Source of the DNA: CAYLHF01 sp964383365
Lineage (GTDB): Bacteria > Bacteroidota > Rhodothermia > Rhodothermales > UBA10348
Assembly: GCA_964383365.1 (NCBI GenBank)
Contig: CAYLHF010000009.1
Span: 1 to 64,000 of the forward strand
Length of the DNA: 64,000 bases
Direction: 5' to 3'
The position numbers and the translations under genes were made by a program. The number at the start of each line of letters is the position of its first letter. The stretch's first letter is position 1. A model generated the notes under the pieces. The model did no database searches. It saw nothing but the letters and a program-made list of their open reading frames with translations, and was not told the DNA's origin. Below, piece by piece: positions 1-9,367 of the stretch.

Positions 1-171
1 TCGCGGTGAGCAGAGAAGAGAGGGCGGGCGCAGAGTGCGAGGGCCTCTAGCAGGTGCCTGGGTTCGGCGGCGAGGAGGAGGTAATCATGGGAGGCTGTGA
101 TGAAAGTGAAAGCCGAAACAATCGACACCGGTCACTTCCGGCACTTACGACGTATCTCACGTCGAACGAAT

Positions 172-247
172 TGGTAGGCCCACGGGGACTCGAACCCCGA
201 ACCCTCTGATTAAGAGTCAGATGCTCTGCCAGTTGAGCTATGGGCCT
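172..247 (-). tRNA. tRNA-Lys (anticodon CTT)
   Basis: The minus strand folds as a complete cloverleaf. The 7-bp acceptor is AGGCCCA/TGGGCCT, the D arm starts GCTC, the anticodon loop is CTCTTAA (anticodon CTT, reads AAG), the T arm is CGGGG-TTCGAGT-CCCCG, the discriminator is A and a 3' CCA is encoded. A TATATT (minus strand, 262-267) lies 14 nt upstream of the 5' end, almost the same spacing as the TATATT before tRNA-fMet in this window, so the gene may have its own promoter. A 6-bp CGACGT/ACGTCG hairpin (148-164) follows it. Confidence 0.95.
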
Positions 248-261
248 GGACAGAAGCCGCC

Positions 262-267
262 AATATA
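262..267 (-). promoter_or_regulatory. possible -10 element (TATATT) of tRNA-Lys
   Basis: TATATT on the minus strand lies 14 nt before the tRNA-Lys 5' end. The same hexamer lies 13 nt before tRNA-fMet at 48018-48023. No good -35 box is visible here, so this is a weak call. Confidence 0.3.
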
Positions 268-316
268 CGACGTTACCGGGGTAGAGGTTTTTGGAAATAT
301 CGCGAAGGATTCAGCT

Positions 317-1207
317 TCATCCGAGGGGCTTCCACTCCACTGCCTGTGAGGCAGGTTCTTCCTTGAGGACACGTACTTCGCGCTGTGGGAACGGAATGGC
401 AATACCGTTAGCGCGGAACGCCGTGACGATCCCGCATCTGAGGTCCGAGCTGATGTGAGGATAATCGCGGGGGTCTGTAATCCATACGCGAAGGCTCATG
501 TCCCACGCAGAATCGCCAAAATGTTCAAGATGGACCTCTGGTTCGGGATCATCGAGTACCCGTGGGTGGCGGACAGCAATGTCCTTCATCACAGTGAGAA
601 CCCTGTTCAGATCGGAATCATAGGCGACGCCGACTTCTACGTCAACCCGGATGACCGAATCTCCGTGCGACCAGTTGGTAACGCGGCCTTCCACAAAATC
701 GGAATTCGGGACGATGATGGAAATATTCTTGCGCGTTCGGATCATCGTGGACCGAAGCCGGATCTGCATGACCTCTCCCTCGGTGTCCTCTACCGTCACG
801 TAGTCTCCCACCTGGATCGGCCGCTCGAACATCAGAATCAGTCCGGCGACAAAGTTTGACGTGACGTTCTGTAGTCCAAATCCGATACCCAGTGAGAGGA
901 ATCCGGCGACGACCGTCAGCCCCATCATATCGACGCCGATAGACTGAAAAGCGAGGATGATACCGATGAGCATCCCGATGTAGAAAAAGAGTCGCTTCAG
1001 CAGAAAAGACGTTCCCTCGGCTACATTAAACCGACGCAGCAGACGGTCCAGAATCAGCCGGTTGAAGAGCCGGAGTCCGATGTAGAACACCAGGATGATG
1101 AAAACGAACGTGAGGATCGATGACGCACTCACGGCGTGGTCTCCTATCTGGAAGAGTTGAAAGTTCCAGATGTCACTCAGTGTTGTCAGTATTGAGTCCG
1201 TGTTCAT
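317..1207 (-). CDS. MscS-family mechanosensitive channel
   Basis: A 296-residue membrane protein of the small-conductance mechanosensitive channel family, which opens under membrane tension to release solutes during hypo-osmotic shock. Three transmembrane segments are visible at about residues 28-48, 66-86 and 93-125. The third is Gly/Ala-rich (GFLSLGIGFGLQN) and runs into FERPIQVGDYV, the classic TM3/beta-domain junction of MscS. The soluble beta and alpha/beta domain follows (IVPNSDFVEGRVTNWSH). The length matches E. coli MscS (286 aa). It lies 35 bp downstream of parE on the same strand and may be read through from it. The ATG has no clear ribosome binding site. The family call is firm; gating properties cannot be read from sequence. 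Confidence 0.93.
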   Translation of the reverse strand: MNTDSILTTLSDIWNFQLFQIGDHAVSASSILTFVFIILVFYIGLRLFNRLILDRLLRRFNVAEGTSFLLKRLFFYIGMLIGIILAFQSIGVDMMGLTVVAGFLSLGIGFGLQNVTSNFVAGLILMFERPIQVGDYVTVEDTEGEVMQIRLRSTMIRTRKNISIIVPNSDFVEGRVTNWSHGDSVIRVDVEVGVAYDSDLNRVLTVMKDIAVRHPRVLDDPEPEVHLEHFGDSAWDMSLRVWITDPRDYPHISSDLRCGIVTAFRANGIAIPFPQREVRVLKEEPASQAVEWKPLG

Positions 1208-1242
1208 GGTACTCAGGAGGAAAAACGTTCGATATCAAGTAC

Positions 1243-3186
1243 CTATACGTCCAAATTGTCTGCTTCAGCGGCATGGCTCATAATAAACTCAAACCGGGCC
1301 GAAGCATCTTTGCCCATCAAATCGGAGATCGTGCGTTCGGTGGCCACCCGGTGAGAATCCGGAATATCGACTTTGAGGAGGCGCCTGCGTTCAGGATCGA
1401 GCGTAGTATCACGAAGCGTCGCGGGCATCATCTCGCCCAGTCCCTTGAACCGCTGCAATTCAATCTTTACGTTGGGGCTCCGGGATTTCAGATCATGGAC
1501 AATGCGGTCACGGTCGGCATCGTCGAGCGCCCAGAACGTCTTCTTGGCCGCATCGACGCGGTAGAGCGGCGGCTGAGCGATATAGACATATCCGGAATCG
1601 ATGAGCGGGCGCATATACCGGTAGAAGAACGTCAGCAAAAGCGTTGCGATATGGTGTCCGTCAGAGTCGGCATCCATGAGCAGGATGATCTTGTGATACC
1701 GAAGTCGCGAGAGGTCTATCTGTTCTCCAAGCCCACAACCTAGAGCCTGAACGACATTCGTTAACTCCTTGTTGTCCATGACCTTCTTGAGTGTCGCCTG
1801 CTCGGCATTGAGGACTTTGCCACGCAGAGGAAGGATGGCCTGGAAGATGCGGTCTCGCCCCTGTTTGGCGGATCCACCGGCCGAATCGCCCTCGACAATG
1901 AACAGTTCGCACTCGGCCGGATCCGTTGAAGAACAGTCGGCGAGCTTGCCCGGCAGATTGAGCCGGTGACTTACGCTCGACTTACGACGGACCGAAGAAG
2001 CGGCAGCCCGAGAGGCGTGCCGGGCGCGAGCCGACTGAATGATTCTCGAGGCGATGGCGTCACCCGTCGAAGGATTCTCATTCAGGAATTGTTCGAGTCC
2101 AAGCCGGATCGCCGAAACGACGAGCGACTTCGCCTCCGGATTATTCAGTTTCTCTTTGGTCTGGCCCTGAAACTGCGGGTCCACCATGTACAGGTTCAGG
2201 ACGGCCATGACGCCTTCCCGGATATCATCGGCCGAAATATCCAGTTTCTTGGGTAGCAGATCGTGCGTGTCCATGTATGCCCGCAGGGCACTCCGGACGG
2301 CGTCACGAAGCCCCTGTTCGTGGGTTCCGCCATCGGGCGTGGGCACGCCGTTCACGTACGACTTGACAGATTCTCTGGGAGATTCCGTCCACTGGAGGGC
2401 GAGTTCTACCCGCGTCCCTCCGCTCATCTCGTCTTGCCGGATGACAAATGCTGAAGGATGTACCGTTCGAACGCTGCCCGCCGAAATCAGATGGTCGAGG
2501 TATTCCGCAATCCCTCCCTCGTGGTGATATTCGAACTTCTCCCCGGTCGCTTCATTCTTGAAAACGATCCGGAGCGAGCCGTTCAGGTACGTCTTGACTT
2601 CCAGCTGCTCCTGAATCCACGACGCATCGAATTCGGTCGAGGCAAATATCTCCGTATCTGGACGGAAGAAGATGCTCGATCCTGTGCCCCGAGTGCCTGA
2701 GGAGACCTTTTTCAACCGACCGAGCGGAATTCCCCGTTCGTATCGTTGCTCATACGTAGCGTTATTCCGCTTTACCACTGCCCGGAGCTCTTCTGAGAGG
2801 GCGTTTACGACCGATGCACCGACGCCGTGAAGCCCCCCAGACGTGATATAGTTCGAACTGTCGAACTTCCCCCCTGCGTGTAGGGTCGTGAAAATGACTT
2901 CTACGGCCGAGACTTTCTTGGTCGGGTGCTTGTCTACCGGAATACCCCGGCCGTTATCGGCGACGGTGATGCTGCATCCATCCCGGTGGAGAGTCACATC
3001 GATCTGGGAGGCGAATCCATTCGTTGCCTCGTCTACGGCGTTGTCGAGGATCTCCCACAGAAGATGGTGGAGTCCGGGCTTTCCGGTGCCACCGATGTAC
3101 ATACCCGGCCGCTTTCGGACCGGGTCGAGCCCTTCCAGGACCTGAATATCGGCTCCTGTATACGTCTTTGTTCCGGCCTCACTCAT
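1243..3186 (-). CDS. parE: DNA topoisomerase IV subunit B
   Basis: ATPase subunit of the type IIA topoisomerase that decatenates daughter chromosomes with ParC. The N-terminal GHKL ATPase shows RKRPGMYIG, EILDNAVDEA, DNGRGIPV and GGLHGVGASVVNALS. The second half has the TOPRIM metal-binding motifs EGDSAGGSA and DADSDGHH and the C-terminal QRFKGLGEM. The size (647 aa from the chosen start) and absence of the long GyrB insertion favour ParE, as does the adjacent ParC. A longer frame opens at 3282, but ATG 3186 is preferred: it has GGAG six bases upstream, begins just before the conserved ATPase, and overlaps the parC stop by only 8 nt, which implies translational coupling. Confidence 0.92.
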   Translation of the reverse strand: MSEAGTKTYTGADIQVLEGLDPVRKRPGMYIGGTGKPGLHHLLWEILDNAVDEATNGFASQIDVTLHRDGCSITVADNGRGIPVDKHPTKKVSAVEVIFTTLHAGGKFDSSNYITSGGLHGVGASVVNALSEELRAVVKRNNATYEQRYERGIPLGRLKKVSSGTRGTGSSIFFRPDTEIFASTEFDASWIQEQLEVKTYLNGSLRIVFKNEATGEKFEYHHEGGIAEYLDHLISAGSVRTVHPSAFVIRQDEMSGGTRVELALQWTESPRESVKSYVNGVPTPDGGTHEQGLRDAVRSALRAYMDTHDLLPKKLDISADDIREGVMAVLNLYMVDPQFQGQTKEKLNNPEAKSLVVSAIRLGLEQFLNENPSTGDAIASRIIQSARARHASRAAASSVRRKSSVSHRLNLPGKLADCSSTDPAECELFIVEGDSAGGSAKQGRDRIFQAILPLRGKVLNAEQATLKKVMDNKELTNVVQALGCGLGEQIDLSRLRYHKIILLMDADSDGHHIATLLLTFFYRYMRPLIDSGYVYIAQPPLYRVDAAKKTFWALDDADRDRIVHDLKSRSPNVKIELQRFKGLGEMMPATLRDTTLDPERRRLLKVDIPDSHRVATERTISDLMGKDASARFEFIMSHAAEADNLDV

Positions 3187-5593
3187 CCCCTGCTCCGTCT
3201 CCGTTCTGTTGTTCGGCCGACTGGCCATTAGCGTTGTTACTTCCGTTTTTGCTACCGTTCCCGTTCCCGTTGCCCGGAGCATGAATCTCGACGACGGGCT
3301 GAACGACGCGGCCGATAGTGCCCCGTTTGATGATCGACTTACCCTTGTTACCCCGGTTACTGACAGCGAATTTGGTGGTTCTAACGACCTCCGTTCTACC
3401 GCGGCTGGTTTCTACTTCGAGACCCTGACGCGCCGCAGCCGACAGGGCAAATCCGAGGACCGTATCTCCGGACGAGAGCCGTATGGCGATAACCCCGCGG
3501 GCAGCGCTCTTAACCACCGGGATCTGTCTGACCGGGTAGATGAGCGCGAACCCGTTCCCGGTTGCGAGACATACGTTTTCTTCTCCCGACGCAGGAAATA
3601 CCGCAATAACCGAACTCTCGCCGGGGAGCTTCATGAACTGGCGGCCGGAACGCGTAGAAGCGTCCTTGAAGTTAGACAGCGACACTCGGAGGCAGAATCC
3701 GCCGGACGAAACAGCCACAACGAATGGGCCTGCTTCGAGTAATTGCCCGTCCTCATCGAAGAGCATCTGTTGATCCTGAACTTCCTTGATCCCGCGCGGA
3801 AGTGCGCGTTCATCCGTCGATACCACACCGACGATGACCTCGCCATCCGAGAAGTCGAAGAGCTTCTGAACCGGAGCCCCGTGGCCTGTAGTGGCCGGAA
3901 GCGACTCGATACGCGCCGAATACGCCTTCCCCCGATTGGTGAAGAAAACAACCGTCTGCCGCGTGGAACCCGGAAGCGCCCACTGGACGGAATCACCTTC
4001 ACGAACGCGAATACTGCTCAGTTCGGTGTACGAACGTTGCCGCTTGACCCACCCGTCGGCCGTCACGATGACGTAGACGTCTTCATCGACGATGTAATCT
4101 TCGGCGTTGAACTCGACAGCCTCATCGGGTCCGGAGACCTGTGTGCGCCGCTCATCACCGAATTTCTTCTTGAGGTCGCGCAGTTCTTCCCGGATCAATC
4201 GCCACCGAGCCGGCTCGTCTTCCAGCAGCTGTTCGAGTACCCGCGCCTGATGGAGTTTCTCTTCGAGTTCGGACCGGATCAAATCGATTTCCATCTGAGC
4301 CAACCGGTACAACTTGATCTCAAGGATCGCATCGGCCTGCAGATGATCTATCCCGAAACGGTGCATCAGCCGCTGCGCAGCGTCAGATTTCTCTTTGGAT
4401 GCCCGAATAATCCGAATGGCCTCATCGAGGGCATCGAAAATCTTTTCGAAACCGAGAAGAATATGGATGCGCTTTTCAAGCAGGGCGAGATCGAATCGAA
4501 TGCGCCGCGTGATAACATCGAGGCGGAAGGCAAGAAACTGCCGCAGGACGGTCAGGAGGTCCACCCGCTCCGGACGACCCACTTCGGGGTTATCCGTCGG
4601 CAGGAGACACGTCATATTCACATGGAAACGCGTCTGGAGCGAGGTGTGCTTGAGTAAGTACGCCATGGCAGCATCGGCATTGGCGCCGCGCTTGAGCTCG
4701 AGCACAATGCGTACGTCCTCGGTCGATTCATCCCGCACGTCAACGAGTTGCGGTACCTTTCCCTGAATAATCCGATCGGCAATCTGTTCAATGAGAGCGC
4801 TCTTCGAGAGTCCGTACGGAATCGAGGTGATGACGACTTTGGACTTGCCTTCTAGTTCATATTCTCCGCGCAGTTCGACGGGCCCCTCGCCGGCGGAATA
4901 GATAGCCAACAGCGACTCGGGCGTATTGAGTATCCTCCCTCCCGTCGGGAAATCGGGCGCGTGGATATACTTCTCGACAATGGTCTCGACACGTGCATTG
5001 GGCGAGGCAATCATGTAAATCAGGGCATCGATCAACTCGCCCGGATTATGCGGCGGAATATTGGTAGCCATCCCCACGGCGATACCGCTCGCTCCGTTGA
5101 GCAGGAGATTCGGCAATCGGGAAGGAAGAACGACGGGTTCGAAGAGTGTGCCGTCAAAATTCGGCCGAAACGGAACGGTATCCTTCTTGATCTCCCCGAT
5201 CAGTTCCATGGCCAGGGGACGCAGGCGTGCCTCGGTATAACGCATGGCCGCCGGGCTGTCGCCATCGAGCGAGCCGAAGTTTCCGTGTCCGTCGACGAGG
5301 GGCGCTCTAAGGGAAAAGTCCTGCGCCATCCGGACCATGGCATCGTAGATGGCCGAGTCGCCGTGTGGATGGTATTTACCCATCACGTCTCCGACGACCG
5401 TCGCACTCTTGCGGTACCGGGAATCGGGATAGAGCCGGAGACTCGAGTGCATGGCATAGAGAATCCGCCGTTGAACCGGTTTCAGACCATCCCGGATGTC
5501 GGGCAGCGCACGGGAGGTAATAACGGACAATGCGTAGTTGAGATAACGAGAACGCGTTGTTTCGTCAAGAGAGATAACATCTACTACGGGCAT
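3179..5593 (-). CDS. parC: DNA topoisomerase IV subunit A
   Basis: Breakage-reunion subunit partnering ParE. The N-terminal winged-helix/tower region has the catalytic tyrosine Tyr119 in AAMRYTEARL and the quinolone-determining segment HPHGDSAIYD with Ser80 and Asp84, the residues found in drug-sensitive enzymes. A C-terminal beta-pinwheel follows (about residues 500-760), then a low-complexity Gly/Asn tail. No GyrA box (QRRGGKG) is present in the pinwheel, which separates ParC from GyrA. ATG 5593 is chosen over an upstream in-frame TTG (5605) because the conserved N terminus starts there. parC precedes parE, overlapping by 8 nt. It would relax or decatenate DNA rather than introduce negative supercoils. 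Confidence 0.9.
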   Translation of the reverse strand: MPVVDVISLDETTRSRYLNYALSVITSRALPDIRDGLKPVQRRILYAMHSSLRLYPDSRYRKSATVVGDVMGKYHPHGDSAIYDAMVRMAQDFSLRAPLVDGHGNFGSLDGDSPAAMRYTEARLRPLAMELIGEIKKDTVPFRPNFDGTLFEPVVLPSRLPNLLLNGASGIAVGMATNIPPHNPGELIDALIYMIASPNARVETIVEKYIHAPDFPTGGRILNTPESLLAIYSAGEGPVELRGEYELEGKSKVVITSIPYGLSKSALIEQIADRIIQGKVPQLVDVRDESTEDVRIVLELKRGANADAAMAYLLKHTSLQTRFHVNMTCLLPTDNPEVGRPERVDLLTVLRQFLAFRLDVITRRIRFDLALLEKRIHILLGFEKIFDALDEAIRIIRASKEKSDAAQRLMHRFGIDHLQADAILEIKLYRLAQMEIDLIRSELEEKLHQARVLEQLLEDEPARWRLIREELRDLKKKFGDERRTQVSGPDEAVEFNAEDYIVDEDVYVIVTADGWVKRQRSYTELSSIRVREGDSVQWALPGSTRQTVVFFTNRGKAYSARIESLPATTGHGAPVQKLFDFSDGEVIVGVVSTDERALPRGIKEVQDQQMLFDEDGQLLEAGPFVVAVSSGGFCLRVSLSNFKDASTRSGRQFMKLPGESSVIAVFPASGEENVCLATGNGFALIYPVRQIPVVKSAARGVIAIRLSSGDTVLGFALSAAARQGLEVETSRGRTEVVRTTKFAVSNRGNKGKSIIKRGTIGRVVQPVVEIHAPGNGNGNGSKNGSNNANGQSAEQQNGDGAGDE

Positions 5594-5668
5594 CGGCCTG
5601 CACAATAACGGATTTAGACTCAGATACCGGAAGTTACAAAAGGTGTCTGAAATTGTTCGGCCTTTTGG

Positions 5669-6322
5669 TCACGAACTGGATTGAATTCTGTAAAAACGAT
5701 CGTCACCGATTGAATTACTGAATTTCAGAAGCCCGGCGCGGGTCAGCGTAACCAGAATCGTTCTGGCGATTTCTTCCGATTCACCCAATAACTGAGATAG
5801 GCCGCTGACGGTGATGGAGCCATATTCTTCGAGATACCGAAACAGACGTTCTTCCCGGTCACCCATTTCAAACGTGACGTCCGTGAGATCATGCTCCGTT
5901 TTCATGAGAGCGATGGACTCTTTCGAGGCTTCGAGGGCCCGGTCTTCCACCCTCACGTACACCTGTCCGGTTTCCGTCGAAAGATCAGACACCACGGCGT
6001 GGGGCTTGCTCCTGCTGCGCTTTACGCGAACGGCCAGGACATCTCTTTTTCTCGAAATGCGTATTCGCTCGCACTTCCAGTCGAGCGCCGGTTTACAGTG
6101 GGCATCGAGCGCCGCACGGACGGCATATTCTTCTTCGATCGAGTCCTTCACTCCACGGATGGTCCCGTCGTCATCGACTCCGATCAGAATCCAGCCACCA
6201 ATAGCATTGGCGAAGGCGACGGCCTCTCGCGCCAACTTGTCCCCCTCGGGTGTCCTGTGCTTGAATTCTATCGTCTGACCTTCGCCTGTGGAGACCAGCG
6301 TTGTTAACTCGACCAGGTTCAT
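5669..6322 (-). CDS. AlbA_2 (Schlafen-like) domain protein with C-terminal winged helix
   Basis: A 217-residue cytosolic protein. The N-terminal half (about 10-125) carries AlbA_2 hallmarks: TGEGQTIEFKHR, an AVAFANAIGGWILIGVDDDG segment and the VYVRVEDRA strand. These domains, first noticed next to HTH modules, are usually annotated as putative transcriptional regulators or ATP/nucleic-acid binders. The C-terminal 70 residues (RLFRYLEEYGSITVSGLSQLLG...) look like a winged helix. It sits between gpsA (81 bp upstream) and parC (75 bp downstream) on the same strand. An in-frame GTG at 6328 is an alternative start. The target is unknown; the AlbA_2 call is good, a regulatory role is inference. 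Confidence 0.8.
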   Translation of the reverse strand: MNLVELTTLVSTGEGQTIEFKHRTPEGDKLAREAVAFANAIGGWILIGVDDDGTIRGVKDSIEEEYAVRAALDAHCKPALDWKCERIRISRKRDVLAVRVKRSRSKPHAVVSDLSTETGQVYVRVEDRALEASKESIALMKTEHDLTDVTFEMGDREERLFRYLEEYGSITVSGLSQLLGESEEIARTILVTLTRAGLLKFSNSIGDDRFYRIQSSS

Positions 6323-6409
6323 GTACACGCGGTGTAAGCTCTCGCTATCTCGGGTCTTACGGTATCGGTCGCTACACTCTCGGTTTCCACGGTACCGGTC
6401 CCCACTCTC

Positions 6410-7453
6410 TCAGTTCCGACTGTGGAGATGAGTCGGCAACCAGTCTTCTCTCTTTGCCGTGCGAGACATCAGCTCGTCGACCGCCTGTGCCGGCGGTTTT
6501 CCTTCGAACAGAATGGCAAAGACCGCGTCGCTTAAAGGCATCTCTACGTTGTACTTCGCGGCAAGCTCATGAACCGATAGTGTCGTTCGGACGCCTTCAG
6601 CGACCATCGTCATTTCCTCCTCGATCTCTGCGAGCGTCCTGCCTCGTCCTATCTGCTCCCCGAAATACCGATTTCGACTCAATTGGCTCATACACGTGAC
6701 CACGACGTCGCCAATTCCAGCCAGGCCCGAGAACGTCTGTTTCTCCGCACCCATCGCCAGGCCGAGACGTCGTATCTCGGCTACACCACGGGTGATCAGT
6801 GCCGCTTTCGTGTTGTCCCCATAACCGACCCCCTCACTGATTCCGGTAGCGATGGCGAGAATATTCTTGACCGACCCGGCAATCTCCACTCCGATGACAT
6901 CCGGACTCAGATACACCCGGAAACGAGGTGACATAAACACCTCCTGGATTCGCTTGGCGGTAGATATGTCATGTGCCGCAACGACCACGGCCGTTGGCAC
7001 ACCGGCTGCCACTTCCTCGGCATGACTGGGGCCGTATAGCACCCCGAGGTTATCCGCTGGTACGCTCGTGAACACATCGCCGAGCACACCCGTTGTCGTG
7101 AGCAAGGTCTCGTTTTCGATCCCCTTTGCGACAGAGACGATGATATGATCCGGCGTCACAAACTCGATGAGGGGTTCCGCGGCCTGTCGTACCGCCTGCG
7201 ATGGGGTGGCGATTACCCAGAAACCCGTGCCGGACACCGCCTCCGCAAGATCGGACGTCACTCGAATACTATCCGGCAGAATGGCATCCGGTAGATAGGT
7301 AGGATTATGCCGGTCCCGACGCATCTGTTCGGCCGCCTCTTCCCGCCTCGCCCAGAGACGAACATCATGACCGGAATTAGCGAGATTGATGGCCAGCGCC
7401 GTCCCGAAACTCCCGGCACCTATGATGGCAATAGATTCCTCGAACGGTAGCAT
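6410..7453 (-). CDS. gpsA: glycerol-3-phosphate dehydrogenase [NAD(P)+]
   Basis: Reduces dihydroxyacetone phosphate to sn-glycerol 3-phosphate, the backbone precursor of phospholipids, in the cytosol. The Rossmann motif GAGSFGTALA is at residues 12-21, followed by VATPSQAVR-type strands, SVAKGIE, LYGPSHAEEVA and the active-site lysine region IAGSVKNILAIATG. The C-terminal all-helical domain contains TFSGLAGIGDVVVTC and SRNRYFG. The 347-aa length is typical. It lies 58 bp downstream of plsY, whose product acylates glycerol 3-phosphate, so the two genes form a phospholipid-initiation pair. Confidence 0.96.
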   Translation of the reverse strand: MLPFEESIAIIGAGSFGTALAINLANSGHDVRLWARREEAAEQMRRDRHNPTYLPDAILPDSIRVTSDLAEAVSGTGFWVIATPSQAVRQAAEPLIEFVTPDHIIVSVAKGIENETLLTTTGVLGDVFTSVPADNLGVLYGPSHAEEVAAGVPTAVVVAAHDISTAKRIQEVFMSPRFRVYLSPDVIGVEIAGSVKNILAIATGISEGVGYGDNTKAALITRGVAEIRRLGLAMGAEKQTFSGLAGIGDVVVTCMSQLSRNRYFGEQIGRGRTLAEIEEEMTMVAEGVRTTLSVHELAAKYNVEMPLSDAVFAILFEGKPPAQAVDELMSRTAKREDWLPTHLHSRN

Positions 7454-7511
7454 ATCGCTGATCGGTTGCTCTTGTGTGTGCCCGCCGCCTTCAGGTTCAG
7501 CCGTAACGAGT

Positions 7512-8195
7512 TTAGAGTTCGCCTCTACCCCTCATTCCCCGTGCAGGACGAAAGTTATTGATCCGATTCTCGTTTCCATCCAACAACCGATGAATGTTTG
7601 CGCGATGCGCCAGAAAGATACCCGTAGCAAGAAAGATTCCGAAGAACAGAATACTGGCATCCAGTGAATCGACATGGAAGAGGTACTTCCGCACCGCAAA
7701 CGCGGACGGAAAGGCCAGAGCTGCGGAAAGGGAGGCGAGTGAGACGTAGCGTGACGAGAGCAGAACGATCGCGAACACGCCGAGCGTAATCGCCATTGTA
7801 ATCGGCGTAATGGCAAGAAGTACCCCGGCCGTTGTATTGACGCCTTTACCCCCCCTGAATTCTGCCCAGATCGGATACATATGCCCGATGACCGCCGCGA
7901 CACCTGCAACCAACCGGACCACCGATTCGGCTTCCCAGAATCCGAGACCCGGAGGCAACGCATCGATCCGAATCGTTGCAATGATCCCCGCGGCGAAGAG
8001 ACCCTTGCCGAGATCGACTACCGTCGCCAGTACCCCGGCTTTCCAGCCGAGGACCCGGAATGTATTGGTTGCACCGGCGTTTCCGCTGCCATACGAGCGA
8101 AGATCGGTTCCGTATAGCCATTTCCCGATCCACACACTTCCCGGTATGGATCCGACGAGGTAACTCAGAACAACTATTGTTACGACAGATAACAT
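7512..8195 (-). CDS. plsY: glycerol-3-phosphate acyltransferase PlsY
   Basis: Integral membrane acyltransferase that transfers an acyl group from acyl phosphate to glycerol 3-phosphate, making lysophosphatidic acid. All three PlsY motifs are present: GSIPGSVWIGKW near residues 15-27, GSGNAGATNTFRVLG around 36-51 and EFRGGKGVNT in the middle. Several hydrophobic helices surround them. At 227 aa it is slightly longer than the usual ~200-215, with a short polar tail. It precedes gpsA, which makes its substrate. The 173 bp upstream to purM show no obvious RNA element. Confidence 0.95.
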   Translation of the reverse strand: MLSVVTIVVLSYLVGSIPGSVWIGKWLYGTDLRSYGSGNAGATNTFRVLGWKAGVLATVVDLGKGLFAAGIIATIRIDALPPGLGFWEAESVVRLVAGVAAVIGHMYPIWAEFRGGKGVNTTAGVLLAITPITMAITLGVFAIVLLSSRYVSLASLSAALAFPSAFAVRKYLFHVDSLDASILFFGIFLATGIFLAHRANIHRLLDGNENRINNFRPARGMRGRGEL

Positions 8196-8368
8196 GTACG
8201 CAAGCTTCTCTTACAGGGGAGGATTTCAGAAGCGTGACTAAGGTAGGACGAATCAGGAAAAAAGTTTCCGTGTCGACCATTTTTCAAAAAGATACCGGCT
8301 TAAACGGGCGATGCCGGGGCTACGGGTACTCATTAATACACGTTCTACTTACCGGTACGGAGTAGACC

Positions 8369-9367
8369 TCAGGCGACGTTGCCGATAACATAAGGCGTCT
8401 CTCCGATGCCCCGCAGGTGCGCCAAGACGCGCTCGTATTCTCCCTTCTCTACGATGAACACGAGCCCGATGCCCAGGTTGAATGTCCTCCGCATATCCTC
8501 CTCCGGTACGCCTCCTGTGCGCTGGATAAGATCGAAGACTCCCGGACGCTCCCACGCGTCGTAGTCGATTTCGAACGAAAGGGCTTCGGGTACGACGCGC
8601 CGCGTGTTTCCAGGAATGCCTCCGCCTGTCACGTGCACCATGGATCGCACGTCAAATCCGGCACTCAGCACATCCGTGATCGTAGCGAGATACGATCGAT
8701 GTACACAGAGCAGAGTCTCGCCAACGGTTTTTCCTCCAAGGAGATCGGGTGTATCTGATAGATCGAACCGGTCGAGCAGTACATTTCGGGCGAGTGAGTA
8801 CCCGTTTGTATGAAGACCGGTAGACGGCAATCCGACAAGCACATCACCCGCCTGAACACTGGATCCATCGATGATCTTCGCTCTATCGACAACGCCGACA
8901 ATCATGCCGGCCAGATCATATTCGCCGCTGTCGTAGAGACCGGGCATTTCGGCCGTCTCACCGCCGATGAGCGCACACTCGTTCTCCTGACAGGCCTGCG
9001 CGAACCCACTCACGATAGCTACGGCTACGTCGGGATCGAGGCATCCGGTTGAAAAATAGTCCATGAAGTAGAGCGGACGGGCGCCACACACTGCAATGTC
9101 ATTCACGCAGTGATTGACGAGATCCTGACCGACCGTATCGTGTTGGCCGGCAGCGAAGGCCACCTTCAGTTTCGTGCCCACACCGTCGACGGAAGACACG
9201 AGCACCGGCTCCCGGAGGTTCGAAAAATCCGGTTTGTAAAAAGCGCCAAACGCACCGATGTCGGTCAACACCCCCGAAGTGAATGTTTTCCGGACAAGTG
9301 GTTTGATTCTATCTATGGTTTCGTTTCCGGCGTCAATATCGACCCCGGATTCTTTATACGTCGTCAT
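8369..9367 (-). CDS. purM: phosphoribosylformylglycinamidine cyclo-ligase
   Basis: AIR synthetase of purine biosynthesis: ATP-dependent ring closure of FGAM to aminoimidazole ribotide. Conserved stretches include YKESGVDIDAGN, SVDGVGTKLKVA, CVNDIAVCGA, LIGGETAEMPGLY and HVTGGGIPGN. The length (332 aa from this ATG) is normal. An upstream in-frame GTG (9376) is possible. Either start lies inside the end of the enoyl-CoA hydratase gene (14 or 23 nt overlap), so purM is probably translated by coupling at the 3' end of a run that otherwise looks unrelated to purines. Confidence 0.95.
   Translation of the reverse strand: MTTYKESGVDIDAGNETIDRIKPLVRKTFTSGVLTDIGAFGAFYKPDFSNLREPVLVSSVDGVGTKLKVAFAAGQHDTVGQDLVNHCVNDIAVCGARPLYFMDYFSTGCLDPDVAVAIVSGFAQACQENECALIGGETAEMPGLYDSGEYDLAGMIVGVVDRAKIIDGSSVQAGDVLVGLPSTGLHTNGYSLARNVLLDRFDLSDTPDLLGGKTVGETLLCVHRSYLATITDVLSAGFDVRSMVHVTGGGIPGNTRRVVPEALSFEIDYDAWERPGVFDLIQRTGGVPEEDMRRTFNLGIGLVFIVEKGEYERVLAHLRGIGETPYVIGNVA

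Noticed and set aside
1..128. Open minus-strand frame from GTG 128 running off the left edge (starts MSIVSAFTF).
   Set aside because: Only 42 codons are visible, with no recognisable motif, and the strand composition is CT-skewed and low complexity. It may be the 5' end of a gene but cannot be supported.
89..210. Plus-strand ORF after GAGGAGGAGG, ending GPRGLEPRTL.
   Set aside because: It reads through the tRNA-Lys gene in antisense; GPRGLEPRTL is the familiar spurious peptide from tRNA complements.
3743..4657. 304-codon plus-strand ORF antisense to parC.
   Set aside because: It lies wholly inside the conserved parC gene on the other strand and has no family character; it is a codon-bias shadow.
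1243..5593. Calling the topoisomerase pair gyrB/gyrA.
   Set aside because: The A subunit lacks the GyrA box and the B subunit lacks the long GyrB insert; the two genes overlap like parC/parE.
5640..5680. CAAAAGG/CCTTTTG inverted repeat between the AlbA_2 gene and parC.
   Set aside because: Seven AT-rich pairs with a 17-nt loop and no T-tract make a poor terminator.
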